From NCBI RefSeq assembly GCF_003326475.1, contig NZ_JPWA01000027.1:1-64000 (forward strand): a DNA stretch of 64,000 nucleotides, given 5' to 3'. This stretch comes from Thalassospira xianhensis MCCC 1A02616 (GTDB lineage: Bacteria > Pseudomonadota > Alphaproteobacteria > Rhodospirillales > Thalassospiraceae). Made by a program: the position numbers and the translations under genes. Positions 52,572-60,512 of this stretch are shown one piece after another (the first letter of the stretch is position 1; the number at the start of each line of letters is the position of its first letter). Under the pieces are notes generated by a model. That model was not told the DNA's origin. It was given only the letters and a program-made list of their open reading frames with translations, and searched no databases.

Positions 52572-52602
52572 AAAAGCCACCGGTTCCTCCGGTGGCTTTT
52601 TT
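52572..52602 (+). terminator. terminator of the hisZ-purA unit
   Basis: A 12-bp stem AAAAGCCACCGG / CCGGTGGCTTTT with a TTCCT loop and T6 at the end, 22 bases after the purA stop. Confidence 0.95.
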
Positions 52603-52735
52603 CGTTTCAGGTGAATGATTTGGCCGATCCGGTCCTTGTGTGCGGCGCGGATAACGGCTTGCTCCGTTTTGTTATCGGCAGTATCGTTTCAGGGGACCAG
52701 AGGACACGGCAATACAGCTTTCCAGGTAGGGGGCT

Positions 52736-54901
52736 ATGGAACGTGTTTCCTCCAACAAAGAAAAACCGGGGCTCATGGCACAAGAAGCGGAAATGCAGAA
52801 ACAGGATGTTTCCGACGGCGCTGACGAACAGGATGGCGCCGGGGAGAAAAAGGATTCCCGGGCTCAGACACCAGGCTTGGGCGGAGAGGAACCCGTTGCC
52901 AGTGGCGGTGGTGGACGCAGTGTCGAAATCGGCAATTTCCGTGTGTTCTCGGATCTTCGGCTTCCTGAATACGATATGGGTAATTGCAAGGCCTATGCCG
53001 CGGATAATCTGCGCCGCGAAGAAGGTGGTGCATTCGCACTTGTCACCGACCCGACTGTTCCAACGCGTCAAGACCTGATCAGATTTTTGACGGGGGTGCA
53101 CATCGGTGGGCAGATTGATCTTCTGGACCATGAAATTGCCCACTGGCCGCTACTGGACCGCAAGACAATGGTGCTTTTCTATGAAAAGCCAGCAGGTGGT
53201 CGTGTTCTGGTACCCGGTGAAAAACAGAAAAAGATAGACGAACACGATTTTGCCAAGGTTGTTATCGAACCGTTGATGCACGTTTTGCAGGCGGTGGCTG
53301 ACAAAGGGCTGACGCATCGGAATATTCGTGCAGACAATCTTTTCTTTGGCGACCCTATGGCTGAAAAGGTTGTCGTTGGGGATTGTTGTGCTGCCCCTGC
53401 CGGTTTCAATCAGCCACTGGTTTACGAGACCATATCCCGCATGACTGCTGACCCGGCCGGGCGTGGTTTGGGATCGGTGCTTGACGATCTTTATGCTCTG
53501 GGCATGACGATTGCAGCCCTTGGGATCGGTCATACTCCGCTTGAGAAGCTACGCGAACAGGACATCATCGATGTCAAACTGTCCAAGGGATCGTTCCAGG
53601 CCGTTGTCATGAATGAAAAATTGCCACTAGCTTTGATCGAACCGGTGCGCGGGCTATTGTGCGATGATTCCGATGAGCGGTGGGGTTTTTCCGAATTGCA
53701 TGCCTGGATTGACGGGCGCAGGGCAAAGCCGGTGCAATCCAACACTGAACGCAGAGCTGCCCGGTCGCAGAATATTTCCGGCAAGGATTATTATACTGCG
53801 CGGTCACTGGCGCAGGGAATTGCGAAAAACTGGGTCAACTCGCTTGCACCGCTTCGCGATGGTACTGTTGAAATATGGTTGCGCCGCGGGCTTGCCGATA
53901 ATGATCGCGCCAAACATATGTCCGAAGCGATACGGCAATTGCAGTGGGCTGGTGCGGATAAACGTGCGGCCGAGGATATCCTGATCGCCAAATCAATCAT
54001 CATCCTTGATCCATCAGGAGCAATCCGGTTCAAGGGATTTTCCGCGATGGTTGATGGTCTGGGCAGTATGCTGTCCTATGATGTCCAGCATGGCCGAGGG
54101 CCGCAGCGTTTTGCTGATGTTGTGGTTCGCGATATTCCGTCCTTCTGGTTTGGCCGTCAGGGCGGATACAGCCCGGAAGTCCAGAAGCTGCAGCAGGCAT
54201 ACAAAAACCTGCGATACTATATTCAGCAGCAAAGTGCCGGTTATGGGTATGAGCGGTGCCTTTATGCCATCGTGCGCAATCAGCATTGCCTGAGCCCGAT
54301 GATCGAGAAAGATTATGTTGTTGATATAACACAGCTTTTGCCTGCATTGGAAAAGGCAGCCGCAGATTTGCCTGACGATAGCTGGCCAGTGGACCGCCAT
54401 ATCGCGGCCTTTATCGCGACCCGCCTTGAGGATGATGTCGAGGCCCAGCTTCTTGCGCTGCAAAATCCATCTGATGAAGTCGAATATAGTCGCGCGATTA
54501 TCAGTATGCTGGCACTTGTTCAATGGCGGCATGGCCCCGATAACCTGCAGAACCTGTCCCATTGGGTTGCACGTTTGATGGAGCCAGCGGTCAAGGTGTT
54601 TCATAGCAAAGCGCGCCGGGAACGGGTCGAGCACGAAATCCCGAAACTGGCCAAGCGCGGCAATCTGGTCGAACTTTACAATCTGATCAATGACGAACAG
54701 GAACGCAGAAAGGACCAGACCGAATTCATCACCGCGGTCGAGGAATATTCCGAAGCGGAAAGCGAGGTTTTTGATCTCGAATCATCAGGCCCCGCAAGGC
54801 TTGAATTGGCAGAAAAAGTGGGTCAGCAGGCTGCTGCTTTTGCATCGACCATGATTGCATTGCTGACGGTATCGGCACTGTTTCTGATGCATATCTGGTA
54901 G
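52736..54901 (+). CDS. tail-anchored protein kinase-like protein, probable pseudokinase
   Basis: A 721-residue protein. After a disordered acidic start, residues about 65-330 have a Ser/Thr kinase-like fold: the catalytic loop reads THRNIRADNLFF (Asn where HRD has Asp, Arg where Lys is usual), the DFG position is GDCC, and DDLYALGMTI is the APE-distal helix. No VAIK-type lysine is evident. Loss of these residues suggests a pseudokinase. Residues about 340-690 are an unrecognised helical domain, and the C-terminus is one helix (FASTMIALLTVSALFLMHIW), a tail anchor. The ATG has AGGTAGGGGG upstream. The next gene encodes a membrane protein 9 bases later. Function unknown. Confidence 0.8.
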   Translation: MERVSSNKEKPGLMAQEAEMQKQDVSDGADEQDGAGEKKDSRAQTPGLGGEEPVASGGGGRSVEIGNFRVFSDLRLPEYDMGNCKAYAADNLRREEGGAFALVTDPTVPTRQDLIRFLTGVHIGGQIDLLDHEIAHWPLLDRKTMVLFYEKPAGGRVLVPGEKQKKIDEHDFAKVVIEPLMHVLQAVADKGLTHRNIRADNLFFGDPMAEKVVVGDCCAAPAGFNQPLVYETISRMTADPAGRGLGSVLDDLYALGMTIAALGIGHTPLEKLREQDIIDVKLSKGSFQAVVMNEKLPLALIEPVRGLLCDDSDERWGFSELHAWIDGRRAKPVQSNTERRAARSQNISGKDYYTARSLAQGIAKNWVNSLAPLRDGTVEIWLRRGLADNDRAKHMSEAIRQLQWAGADKRAAEDILIAKSIIILDPSGAIRFKGFSAMVDGLGSMLSYDVQHGRGPQRFADVVVRDIPSFWFGRQGGYSPEVQKLQQAYKNLRYYIQQQSAGYGYERCLYAIVRNQHCLSPMIEKDYVVDITQLLPALEKAAADLPDDSWPVDRHIAAFIATRLEDDVEAQLLALQNPSDEVEYSRAIISMLALVQWRHGPDNLQNLSHWVARLMEPAVKVFHSKARRERVEHEIPKLAKRGNLVELYNLINDEQERRKDQTEFITAVEEYSEAESEVFDLESSGPARLELAEKVGQQAAAFASTMIALLTVSALFLMHIW

Positions 54902-54910
54902 GGGACCGGG

Positions 54911-55384
54911 ATGGCAAGACAATCTGGTAGTAAAAAGAAAAGTGCCTTTTCCGGTTTGTCGGTGGTGGCATCCGCCGTGCTTTTGTTCATGGTTGCCCTG
55001 CCGACATTCATTACTTTGGCAGTCGGGCTTTTGCCTTCTATGGTCGCGTTTATGTTTGATCGTAGTCAGGGGCGGACCATGTCGCGCTGTATCTTTGGCC
55101 TGAATTTTTCAGGGGTTGCGCCGTATATCATGGAAATCTGGCAACAGGGCGCGCAAACCGTTGGTGTTGCAACGCAGGAGATTTTCCAGCCCGTGGCCTT
55201 GTCGATCATGTATGGCGCAGCCGGTCTTGGTTGGCTTTTGTATCTGGCGATGCCGCCGATTGTTGCCAATGTTCTAAATCTGTCGGCCCAGCGTCGGGTT
55301 TCCGAGTTGCGCAAGAAACAGCGCGGATTAATCAAGACTTGGGGGGACAGTCTGATCAAGGAAATTGATCGTTCAGGGAGCTGA
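54911..55384 (+). CDS. membrane protein paired with the pseudokinase
   Basis: A 157-residue inner-membrane protein with about three helices (SVVASAVLLFMVALPTFITLAVGLLPSMVAFM is the first pair, and IMYGAAGLGWLLYLAMPPIVANVL the last). A basic C-terminal helix follows (AQRRVSELRKKQRGLIKTWG). I do not recognise a family. It is cotranscribed with the tail-anchored pseudokinase, 9 bases apart, and both are membrane proteins, so a complex is plausible (inference). A GGGGA precedes the ATG. Confidence 0.75.
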   Translation: MARQSGSKKKSAFSGLSVVASAVLLFMVALPTFITLAVGLLPSMVAFMFDRSQGRTMSRCIFGLNFSGVAPYIMEIWQQGAQTVGVATQEIFQPVALSIMYGAAGLGWLLYLAMPPIVANVLNLSAQRRVSELRKKQRGLIKTWGDSLIKEIDRSGS

Positions 55385-55420
55385 CCAGTTCATTGAATGA
55401 TATATCTTTTTCACAAAGAA

Positions 55421-55443
55421 GCGGCGGACAATTTGTCCGCCGC
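55421..55443. terminator. terminator between convergent genes
   Basis: An 11-bp perfect stem GCGGCGGACAA / TTGTCCGCCGC with a single-base spacer, so effectively a 23-base palindrome. It sits between the pseudokinase partner gene and rpoH; the rpoH side has a T-rich continuation (TTCTTTG). Confidence 0.75.
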
Positions 55444-55475
55444 AGTTATATTCATTTATGAGGGTAAGTTGGGAC

Positions 55476-56342
55476 TCACATTGGCAAATCGGTGTGGATC
55501 GATTTGCGCACTTTTTCGAAGGCACGTACTTCTATCTGGCGAATGCGTTCACGAGAAATGCCATATGCCACGCTGAGATTTTCGAGCGTCACCGGAGAGT
55601 CCAGAAGGCGACGCTGGGTGAGGATGTCGCGTTCGCGAGCGTTAAGATGCGACATAGCACTTTTCAGCAGGTTCATCCTTTGGAGAAATTCCTCGCGCTT
55701 GCCATACAGGGTTTCCTGATCTTCGTCTTCGCTTTCGATCCAGTCGACCCATTCGCCGTCGCCGTCAATGCGCACCGGTGCATTCAGAGAATGATCCGGT
55801 CCGGCGAGGCGGCGGTTCATCATGATCACGTCATCTTCGGAAACGTTCAGCTTTGTCGCGATCAGTTCCACCTGTTCCGGTTGAAGATCGCCCTCATCAA
55901 TCGCCTGCATCTGGCTTTTGAGTTTCCGCAGATTAAAGAAAAGCTTTTTCTGGGCGGCGGTCGTGCCCATTTTCACCAGCGACCAGGAATGCAGGATATA
56001 TTCCTGTATCGCGGCGCGGATCCACCACATCGCATAAGTTGCAAGGCGGAACCCTTTGTCCGGGTCAAATCGCTTGACCGATTGAAGCAGGCCTACATTG
56101 CCTTCGGAGATCAATTCGTTTATCGGAAGTCCATAACCGCGATAGCTCATGGCTATCTTGGCAACCAGTCGCAAATGGCTGGTGATCAGCTTTTCTGCGG
56201 CAGTTGCATCATCATTGTCACGGTATTCACACGCAAACGTCGTTTCCTGTTCAGGTGTAAGCATGGGGTAACGGCGGATGCGCTGCAAATAGACTGTCAG
56301 ACCATCTTGGGAGATGATTGGAAGTGCATTTCCCTGTTTCAT
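55476..56342 (-). CDS. rpoH: RNA polymerase heat-shock sigma factor sigma-32
   Basis: A 288-residue sigma-70-family factor directing heat-shock transcription. Region 2 has LITSHLRLVAKIAMSYRGYGLPINELISEGNVGLLQSVKRFDP and ATYAMWWIRAAIQEYI (in part), the RpoH box is QKKLFFNLRKLK near residue 132, and region 4 has the helix-turn-helix TLENLSVAYGISRERIRQIE. The N-terminal start matches other alphaproteobacterial RpoH proteins. The gene lies downstream of rluD with 111 bases between them that must hold its promoter. Confidence 0.95.
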   Translation of the reverse strand: MKQGNALPIISQDGLTVYLQRIRRYPMLTPEQETTFACEYRDNDDATAAEKLITSHLRLVAKIAMSYRGYGLPINELISEGNVGLLQSVKRFDPDKGFRLATYAMWWIRAAIQEYILHSWSLVKMGTTAAQKKLFFNLRKLKSQMQAIDEGDLQPEQVELIATKLNVSEDDVIMMNRRLAGPDHSLNAPVRIDGDGEWVDWIESEDEDQETLYGKREEFLQRMNLLKSAMSHLNARERDILTQRRLLDSPVTLENLSVAYGISRERIRQIEVRAFEKVRKSIHTDLPM

Positions 56343-56453
56343 TGAAGCCTCCCGTTACGCTTCGTATAAGGTGCGGTTTATCCCCTAGCACCTTAGACAG
56401 GGTATACGTGGGTATTAGAAGGCGTCAATAGATTTTCGACCAAAAAGGTTAGG

Positions 56454-57449
56454 TCAGACTATCCCAATGGGTAGGTCAAGGCAGGTGATGAGTTCTTGTA
56501 GGTCTTTCGGAAGGGGGGCTTTGGTCAGGACGTAATCGCCTGTTTTTGGGTGCAAAAATCCCAGTGTTCTGGCATGTAGCGCCTGTTTGTCAAAGCTGTT
56601 CAGAACCTCGTGCACCCGCGAGTTGAACTTCTGGGTAAGTTTGCTTCTACCATAGACAGGATCACAAATAAGTGAGTGACCGAGATGGGTCATATGAACG
56701 CGAATTTGATGTGTTCTACCCGTTGCAAGGCGGCACTCGACAAGTGAAGCCAACGAGTCGTCACGTTTTGCCAAAACTTTGTACCGGGTGAGAGCCGGTT
56801 TTCCGCCATTTCGCAGCACCGCCATCTTTTTACGGTTGCGAGGGCTTCTGCCAATATTGCCTTCGATTATGCCCTCGCTCTGGCGGGGGACACCCCAGAC
56901 CACGGCGATGTAGGCGCGTTCGATATTTTCCTTGTCCTCGGAAAACAGGGTCGAGAGTGCCCTATGGGTTGCGTCGTTCTTGGCGATCACCATGGCGCCG
57001 CTGGTGTCTTTGTCGAGCCGATGCACGATACCCGGGCGTTTGACGCCGCCAATTCCCGAAAGGCTGTCGCCGCAATGGGCCAGCAATGCATTGACCAGTG
57101 TACCGCTTTCATTGCCCGCTGCGGGGTGAACCACCATCCCGGCCGGTTTGTTGATTACCAGCAGGTGGTCGTCCTCGTACAGGATATCGAGCGCAATTTT
57201 TTCGGCCACGGGATCGGCCGCAACAGCAGGTGGAATTTCGAGTGCAAACAGATCCCCGGATTTGACCTTGTAGGACATCTTGGCAACCGGGGTGCCATTT
57301 AGCATCAGATGTCCATCCTCGATCAGGCTTTTGATACGTGAACGTGATTGCTCGGGCCATGCGGTTGCCAGAACCTTGTCGAGCCGTGCACCTTCATCCG
57401 AGGGCAGGGCAATATATTCAAGATGTTCCGCGTTCAGGCCGCTATCCAT
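56454..57449 (-). CDS. rluD: 23S rRNA pseudouridine synthase, RluD type
   Basis: A 331-residue RluA-family enzyme. An N-terminal S4-like RNA-binding domain (LDKVLATAWPEQSRSRIKSLIEDGHLMLNG) is followed by the catalytic domain with VHRLDKDTSG (catalytic Asp146). Later CRLATGRTHQIRVHMTHLGHSLICDPVYG is typical of RluC/RluD. It modifies uridines in 23S rRNA. The frame extends 35 codons upstream, but the ATG at 57449 fits family length; its ribosome-binding site is weak. It is divergent from a small membrane protein and JAMM gene pair. Confidence 0.9.
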   Translation of the reverse strand: MDSGLNAEHLEYIALPSDEGARLDKVLATAWPEQSRSRIKSLIEDGHLMLNGTPVAKMSYKVKSGDLFALEIPPAVAADPVAEKIALDILYEDDHLLVINKPAGMVVHPAAGNESGTLVNALLAHCGDSLSGIGGVKRPGIVHRLDKDTSGAMVIAKNDATHRALSTLFSEDKENIERAYIAVVWGVPRQSEGIIEGNIGRSPRNRKKMAVLRNGGKPALTRYKVLAKRDDSLASLVECRLATGRTHQIRVHMTHLGHSLICDPVYGRSKLTQKFNSRVHEVLNSFDKQALHARTLGFLHPKTGDYVLTKAPLPKDLQELITCLDLPIGIV

Positions 57450-57661
57450 AATCACATCTGCTGTTGTTCTGGGCCATCTGGGCCGGTGATATCTGTTGCA
57501 GGGCGGTTTTAATCGCTTGACGATGAAATGCAATCCCGCTTTGCAAACTTGCAATTGGTGTTTCTTGTCGGTATGGCCTTCAATGTTGTCCTGTCTGGCA
57601 TGCTGTAATGACAGCGTGCTGCAAGATCGGGCTGTTGATCAACTTATCAATCGGAAATGTG

Positions 57662-58027
57662 ATGCGCGTTATCAAGATTCTGGTCGCTTTTATGGGAGTG
57701 CTGATCGTCGCGGGCGTCGCACTTGTGGTTTATGGATTGTCGCGTCAGGAGGATGGCAATATCGCCACCGATAACGCAATGCCGTCCGCACCGGTTGCCG
57801 GGCAGGTTGAGGTTGCATCCGGCTTTGATGCCAAAGCTGTTTCACAGTTAAAGCCGTTTGGGACGATCAATATTGATCTTGCGCCGGGTGAAACGCTGGT
57901 TGATTTTTCCCGTCAGGGTGGCGAGGCGACACTGCGCCTTGAAGGCCGTCATGGTAGCCGTCTGGTGATTGTTTCGCTTCGGGATGGATCAATCCTTGGG
58001 CAAATTCTGCTGGTGGAACCTCAGTAA
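57662..58027 (+). CDS. single-pass membrane protein of unknown function
   Basis: A 121-residue protein with one N-terminal helix (VIKILVAFMGVLIVAGVALVVYGLS) and a beta-rich periplasmic part (GTINIDLAPGETLVDFSRQGGEATLRLEGRHG, ending in VSLRDGSILGQILLVEPQ). I recall similar proteins (DUF6476-like) beside JAMM peptidase genes upstream of rluD, but give no symbol. The frame extends 18 codons, but the ATG at 57662 gives the usual form. It is followed 15 bases later by the JAMM gene. Confidence 0.75.
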   Translation: MRVIKILVAFMGVLIVAGVALVVYGLSRQEDGNIATDNAMPSAPVAGQVEVASGFDAKAVSQLKPFGTINIDLAPGETLVDFSRQGGEATLRLEGRHGSRLVIVSLRDGSILGQILLVEPQ

Positions 58028-58042
58028 TATCACGGTGGTTTT

Positions 58043-58495
58043 ATGGCCCAGACCCCGCAAATCATAAATATGTCGGCAGGTTTACTGGCAGGCATTTCAG
58101 ACATTGCGGCCCGCGCATGGCCAGAGGAATGCTGCGGTCTTTTGATCGCAGCAGCCGACCAGCCGAGGACAATCACCCGTTTTGTTGCTGCCGATAACGT
58201 TGCCTTTGACCGCAAAAGGACATTCGAAATTGATCCGCATGTTCTGCTTGCAACGCACCGTGCGGTACGCGATCGCAACGAGATAATTGTCGGATGCTAT
58301 CATTCACATCCCAATGGTGACTGCCAACCTTCGCAGACCGATCTTTCACGCGCAGAAGAAGGCGGGTTTCTTTGGCTCATCCTTGCAACTGGCGCAAATG
58401 GTGTGATTGAGAGCGGCCTGTATCGCCGTATGCCGGAAATTGTCACTGATACAGAGCCGCGCCATTTCATGGTTTGCAAGCTTGTCGCTGCCTGA
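58043..58495 (+). CDS. JAMM/MPN metallopeptidase (M67 family)
   Basis: A 150-residue JAB1/MPN domain protein. The zinc site is HSHPNGDCQPSQTD near residues 91-104 (HxHP, then S and D), with the catalytic Glu in WPEECCGLL near residue 27. Bacterial members cleave ubiquitin-like or sulfur-carrier tails. No ThiS/MoaD-like gene is in the neighbourhood, so its target is unknown. The TGA abuts the opposite stop of the glycosyltransferase gene as TGATCA. Confidence 0.88.
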   Translation: MAQTPQIINMSAGLLAGISDIAARAWPEECCGLLIAAADQPRTITRFVAADNVAFDRKRTFEIDPHVLLATHRAVRDRNEIIVGCYHSHPNGDCQPSQTDLSRAEEGGFLWLILATGANGVIESGLYRRMPEIVTDTEPRHFMVCKLVAA

Positions 58496-59689
58496 TCACC
58501 TTTTGGTTAGTCGTTCAATCAGGCCGGTTTGTTTTTCAAGCGATTGCTGAAGTGCGAAGTTCAGGGTGATTGTCCGGCGTGCAAGTTGTCGGATTTCGCG
58601 AAGACGTTCAGGGTGTGCCAATGCTTCCGCCATTGTTGCGGCAAGCTGATCCTCGTCCCAAAAGCCGCACATTAACCCGTTCTTTCCGTGGCGAATGATA
58701 TCCTGGCACGGTCCGGTATCTGATGCGATTACAGGTGTTCCACATGCCATGGCTTCAAGCACAGACCATGATAAAACAAACGGATATGTCAGATAGACAT
58801 GGGCCGAACTGATCTGGAACAGCCGGACGAGCTGGTCATGCGGAATTTGTCCAAGAAAGGCAATTCGGGACAGATCCATGCCGGTTTCTGACATCATGGC
58901 GTCACGCCATTTCTTTCCGTCACTGCGGGGGGATCCGTAACTGATGCCGTCACCACCCGCGACGACAAAAGTAACCTTAGGGTTTTGACGGGACAGTCTT
59001 GCCGCAGCACGCATGAACTGCGGGAACCCACGATAGGGTTCAAGATCGCGCGCGACATAGGTGATTACCGGATCACCCTGCCGCAAAACGCGGCCATCGG
59101 GCAGAACTAGTTCAGCTTTGTCGTCCGGGCGGCAACGATGGATGTCAATACCATCATGGCAAATCCCGATCTTGTTGTGGAAGCTTTGCGGGAAGGCGGC
59201 TTTTTGCCAAGCCGTCGGGCTGATCCCGGCATCAATGGTTTCCAGACTTGAAAGCTGCGCGTTGTTGCGCAACCGAAGCTGGGTTCGCTTGGTCAAGGTA
59301 ACCGTTTCGGTCGGATCGAAACCGACATCGCGCCCCTCGGCGTGATAGTAATGTTCGCAATAACCGATCAGTGGCGTCTTGCGCAGGACATCCCGCGCAA
59401 ACATCATGCCGCCCCAGCCAATATGCCCGTAAACAATATCAGGTGGCCCCTCCTGCGCGACGAGTGAATCGAGTGTTGTGGCGGCCTGCATGCCGATTTG
59501 ATGGTGATATTGGGGAAACGGGGTGGCAGGCGGGGGAGGGGTAGCCCGCTGACGAAGGACACGAATGCCGGGAAGTTGAACGTTCATTGCTTCGCAAAGG
59601 AAGGAAACCTGCCATCCGGCATTTGCCAGATGACAGGCCAGGTGAACAAATTGTCCCGGTCCATGGCGGTGGACAAAGACAATTTTCAT
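58496..59689 (-). CDS. GT4-type glycosyltransferase
   Basis: A 397-residue GT-B glycosyltransferase. It begins MKIVFVHRHGPGQFVHLACHLA and has GGDGISYG after the hinge, LVRLFQISSAHVYLTYPFVLSWSVLEAMACGTPVIASDTG (the EAMACGTPVIAS donor-binding segment), all typical of family 4. It would transfer a sugar onto a glycan or lipid; the acceptor is unknown. It overlaps the MarR gene by ATGA, so regulator and enzyme are one operon. It is opposite the type I secretion genes. Confidence 0.87.
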   Translation of the reverse strand: MKIVFVHRHGPGQFVHLACHLANAGWQVSFLCEAMNVQLPGIRVLRQRATPPPPATPFPQYHHQIGMQAATTLDSLVAQEGPPDIVYGHIGWGGMMFARDVLRKTPLIGYCEHYYHAEGRDVGFDPTETVTLTKRTQLRLRNNAQLSSLETIDAGISPTAWQKAAFPQSFHNKIGICHDGIDIHRCRPDDKAELVLPDGRVLRQGDPVITYVARDLEPYRGFPQFMRAAARLSRQNPKVTFVVAGGDGISYGSPRSDGKKWRDAMMSETGMDLSRIAFLGQIPHDQLVRLFQISSAHVYLTYPFVLSWSVLEAMACGTPVIASDTGPCQDIIRHGKNGLMCGFWDEDQLAATMAEALAHPERLREIRQLARRTITLNFALQQSLEKQTGLIERLTKR

Positions 59690-60186
59690 CGGCGACTGCG
59701 AAGCTCTTGTGTCATGACAGCGCTTGTTACCGGTACACCGCCATAGCGGAGGGTCTGTGTCCAGAATTCCTCCAGGCGCCGCAAGGTGCGAAGTGCTGTT
59801 TCCATTTCCTGCTGATCTTGCAGGTCATTGGTCAGTGCGTTGTGATATTCCTCATGGAATTCATGCAGGGATTCACACAGTTCATGCCCCTTGCGGGTCA
59901 GTTTGATTCTGGCAGACCGTCGGTCACGGGCCATAACATGGCGTTCGACATAGCCCGATTCAGCCAATTGTTTCAGATTATAGGATGCATTCGATCCCAT
60001 GTAATGGCCGCGATCAAGAAGATCCCGGACCGAAAGTTCATCGTCTCCAATGGTAAACAGCAACGCAACTTGTGCGGGGCTGATGTCATCTTTGCCGAGT
60101 CGAATAAGATCTACACGAAGCAGATCAGCAAAACGCCGATAAATACGCTCGACGGTGTTTGCTAGTTCAAGATGAGTGACGGTCAT
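59686..60186 (-). CDS. MarR-type winged-helix regulator (LdtR-like)
   Basis: A 166-residue MarR-family protein. The winged helix includes ISPAQVALLFTIGDDELSVRDLLDRGHYMGSNASYNLKQLAESGYVERH, then a wing with RDRRSARIKLTRKG. The sequence around GSNASYNLKQL resembles LdtR-type alphaproteobacterial regulators. The frame opens 60 codons upstream, but that stretch covers the AT-rich promoter region, so I take the ATG at 60186. It is cotranslated with a glycosyltransferase and divergent from the type I secretion genes. Three near-identical sites at 60329-60374 are its likely operators. Confidence 0.86.
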   Translation of the reverse strand: MTVTHLELANTVERIYRRFADLLRVDLIRLGKDDISPAQVALLFTIGDDELSVRDLLDRGHYMGSNASYNLKQLAESGYVERHVMARDRRSARIKLTRKGHELCESLHEFHEEYHNALTNDLQDQQEMETALRTLRRLEEFWTQTLRYGGVPVTSAVMTQELRSRR

Positions 60187-60512
60187 GTTGTTTGATCCGT
60201 TATCTGGTCCCAAGCGAGAGTTGATGCCATGGTCTTTCGCCCATAGCAGGCCTTTCGTGTGGGGAAGATAACAGGACGTTGCTCTTGAACGGTTTTTCCG
60301 CACGCCCAATTCTTCCCTCAGTTTGCTCGTAATTTCGAAGTAATTTGAAAGTATTTTTATTTTCAAATTACTTCATCTTCTTCTGTTTTTACATTGTCAG
60401 ATCATGAACATGAGATCGACATATTTGATTTTATTGTAGATCATCATGACATCGCAACTATGTGATTAGATTGCGGAAAAACTATGACTTTTGGCTGATT
60501 GGATGAAAATCA
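60187..60512. other. 326-base divergent regulatory region
   Basis: No gene seen. The region is AT-rich, especially 60325-60480, and holds the operator cluster at 60329-60374 and further small repeats (GATCATGAACATGAGATC near 60402). It separates the MarR-glycosyltransferase operon from the secretion operon. Confidence 0.55.
60329..60374. promoter_or_regulatory. candidate MarR operator cluster
   Basis: Three copies of a GTAATTT(C)GAA element: 60329-60339, 60340-60350, and an inverted TTTCAAATTAC at 60361-60371. Bases 60337-60350 and 60361-60374 form a perfect 14-bp inverted repeat (GAAGTAATTTGAAA / TTTCAAATTACTTC) with a 10-base AT spacer. The position between two divergent units fits regulation of both by the MarR protein. 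Confidence 0.65.

Noticed and set aside
60187-60366. 60-codon extension of the MarR gene
   Set aside because: It runs through the AT-rich palindrome cluster and is unlike MarR N-termini.
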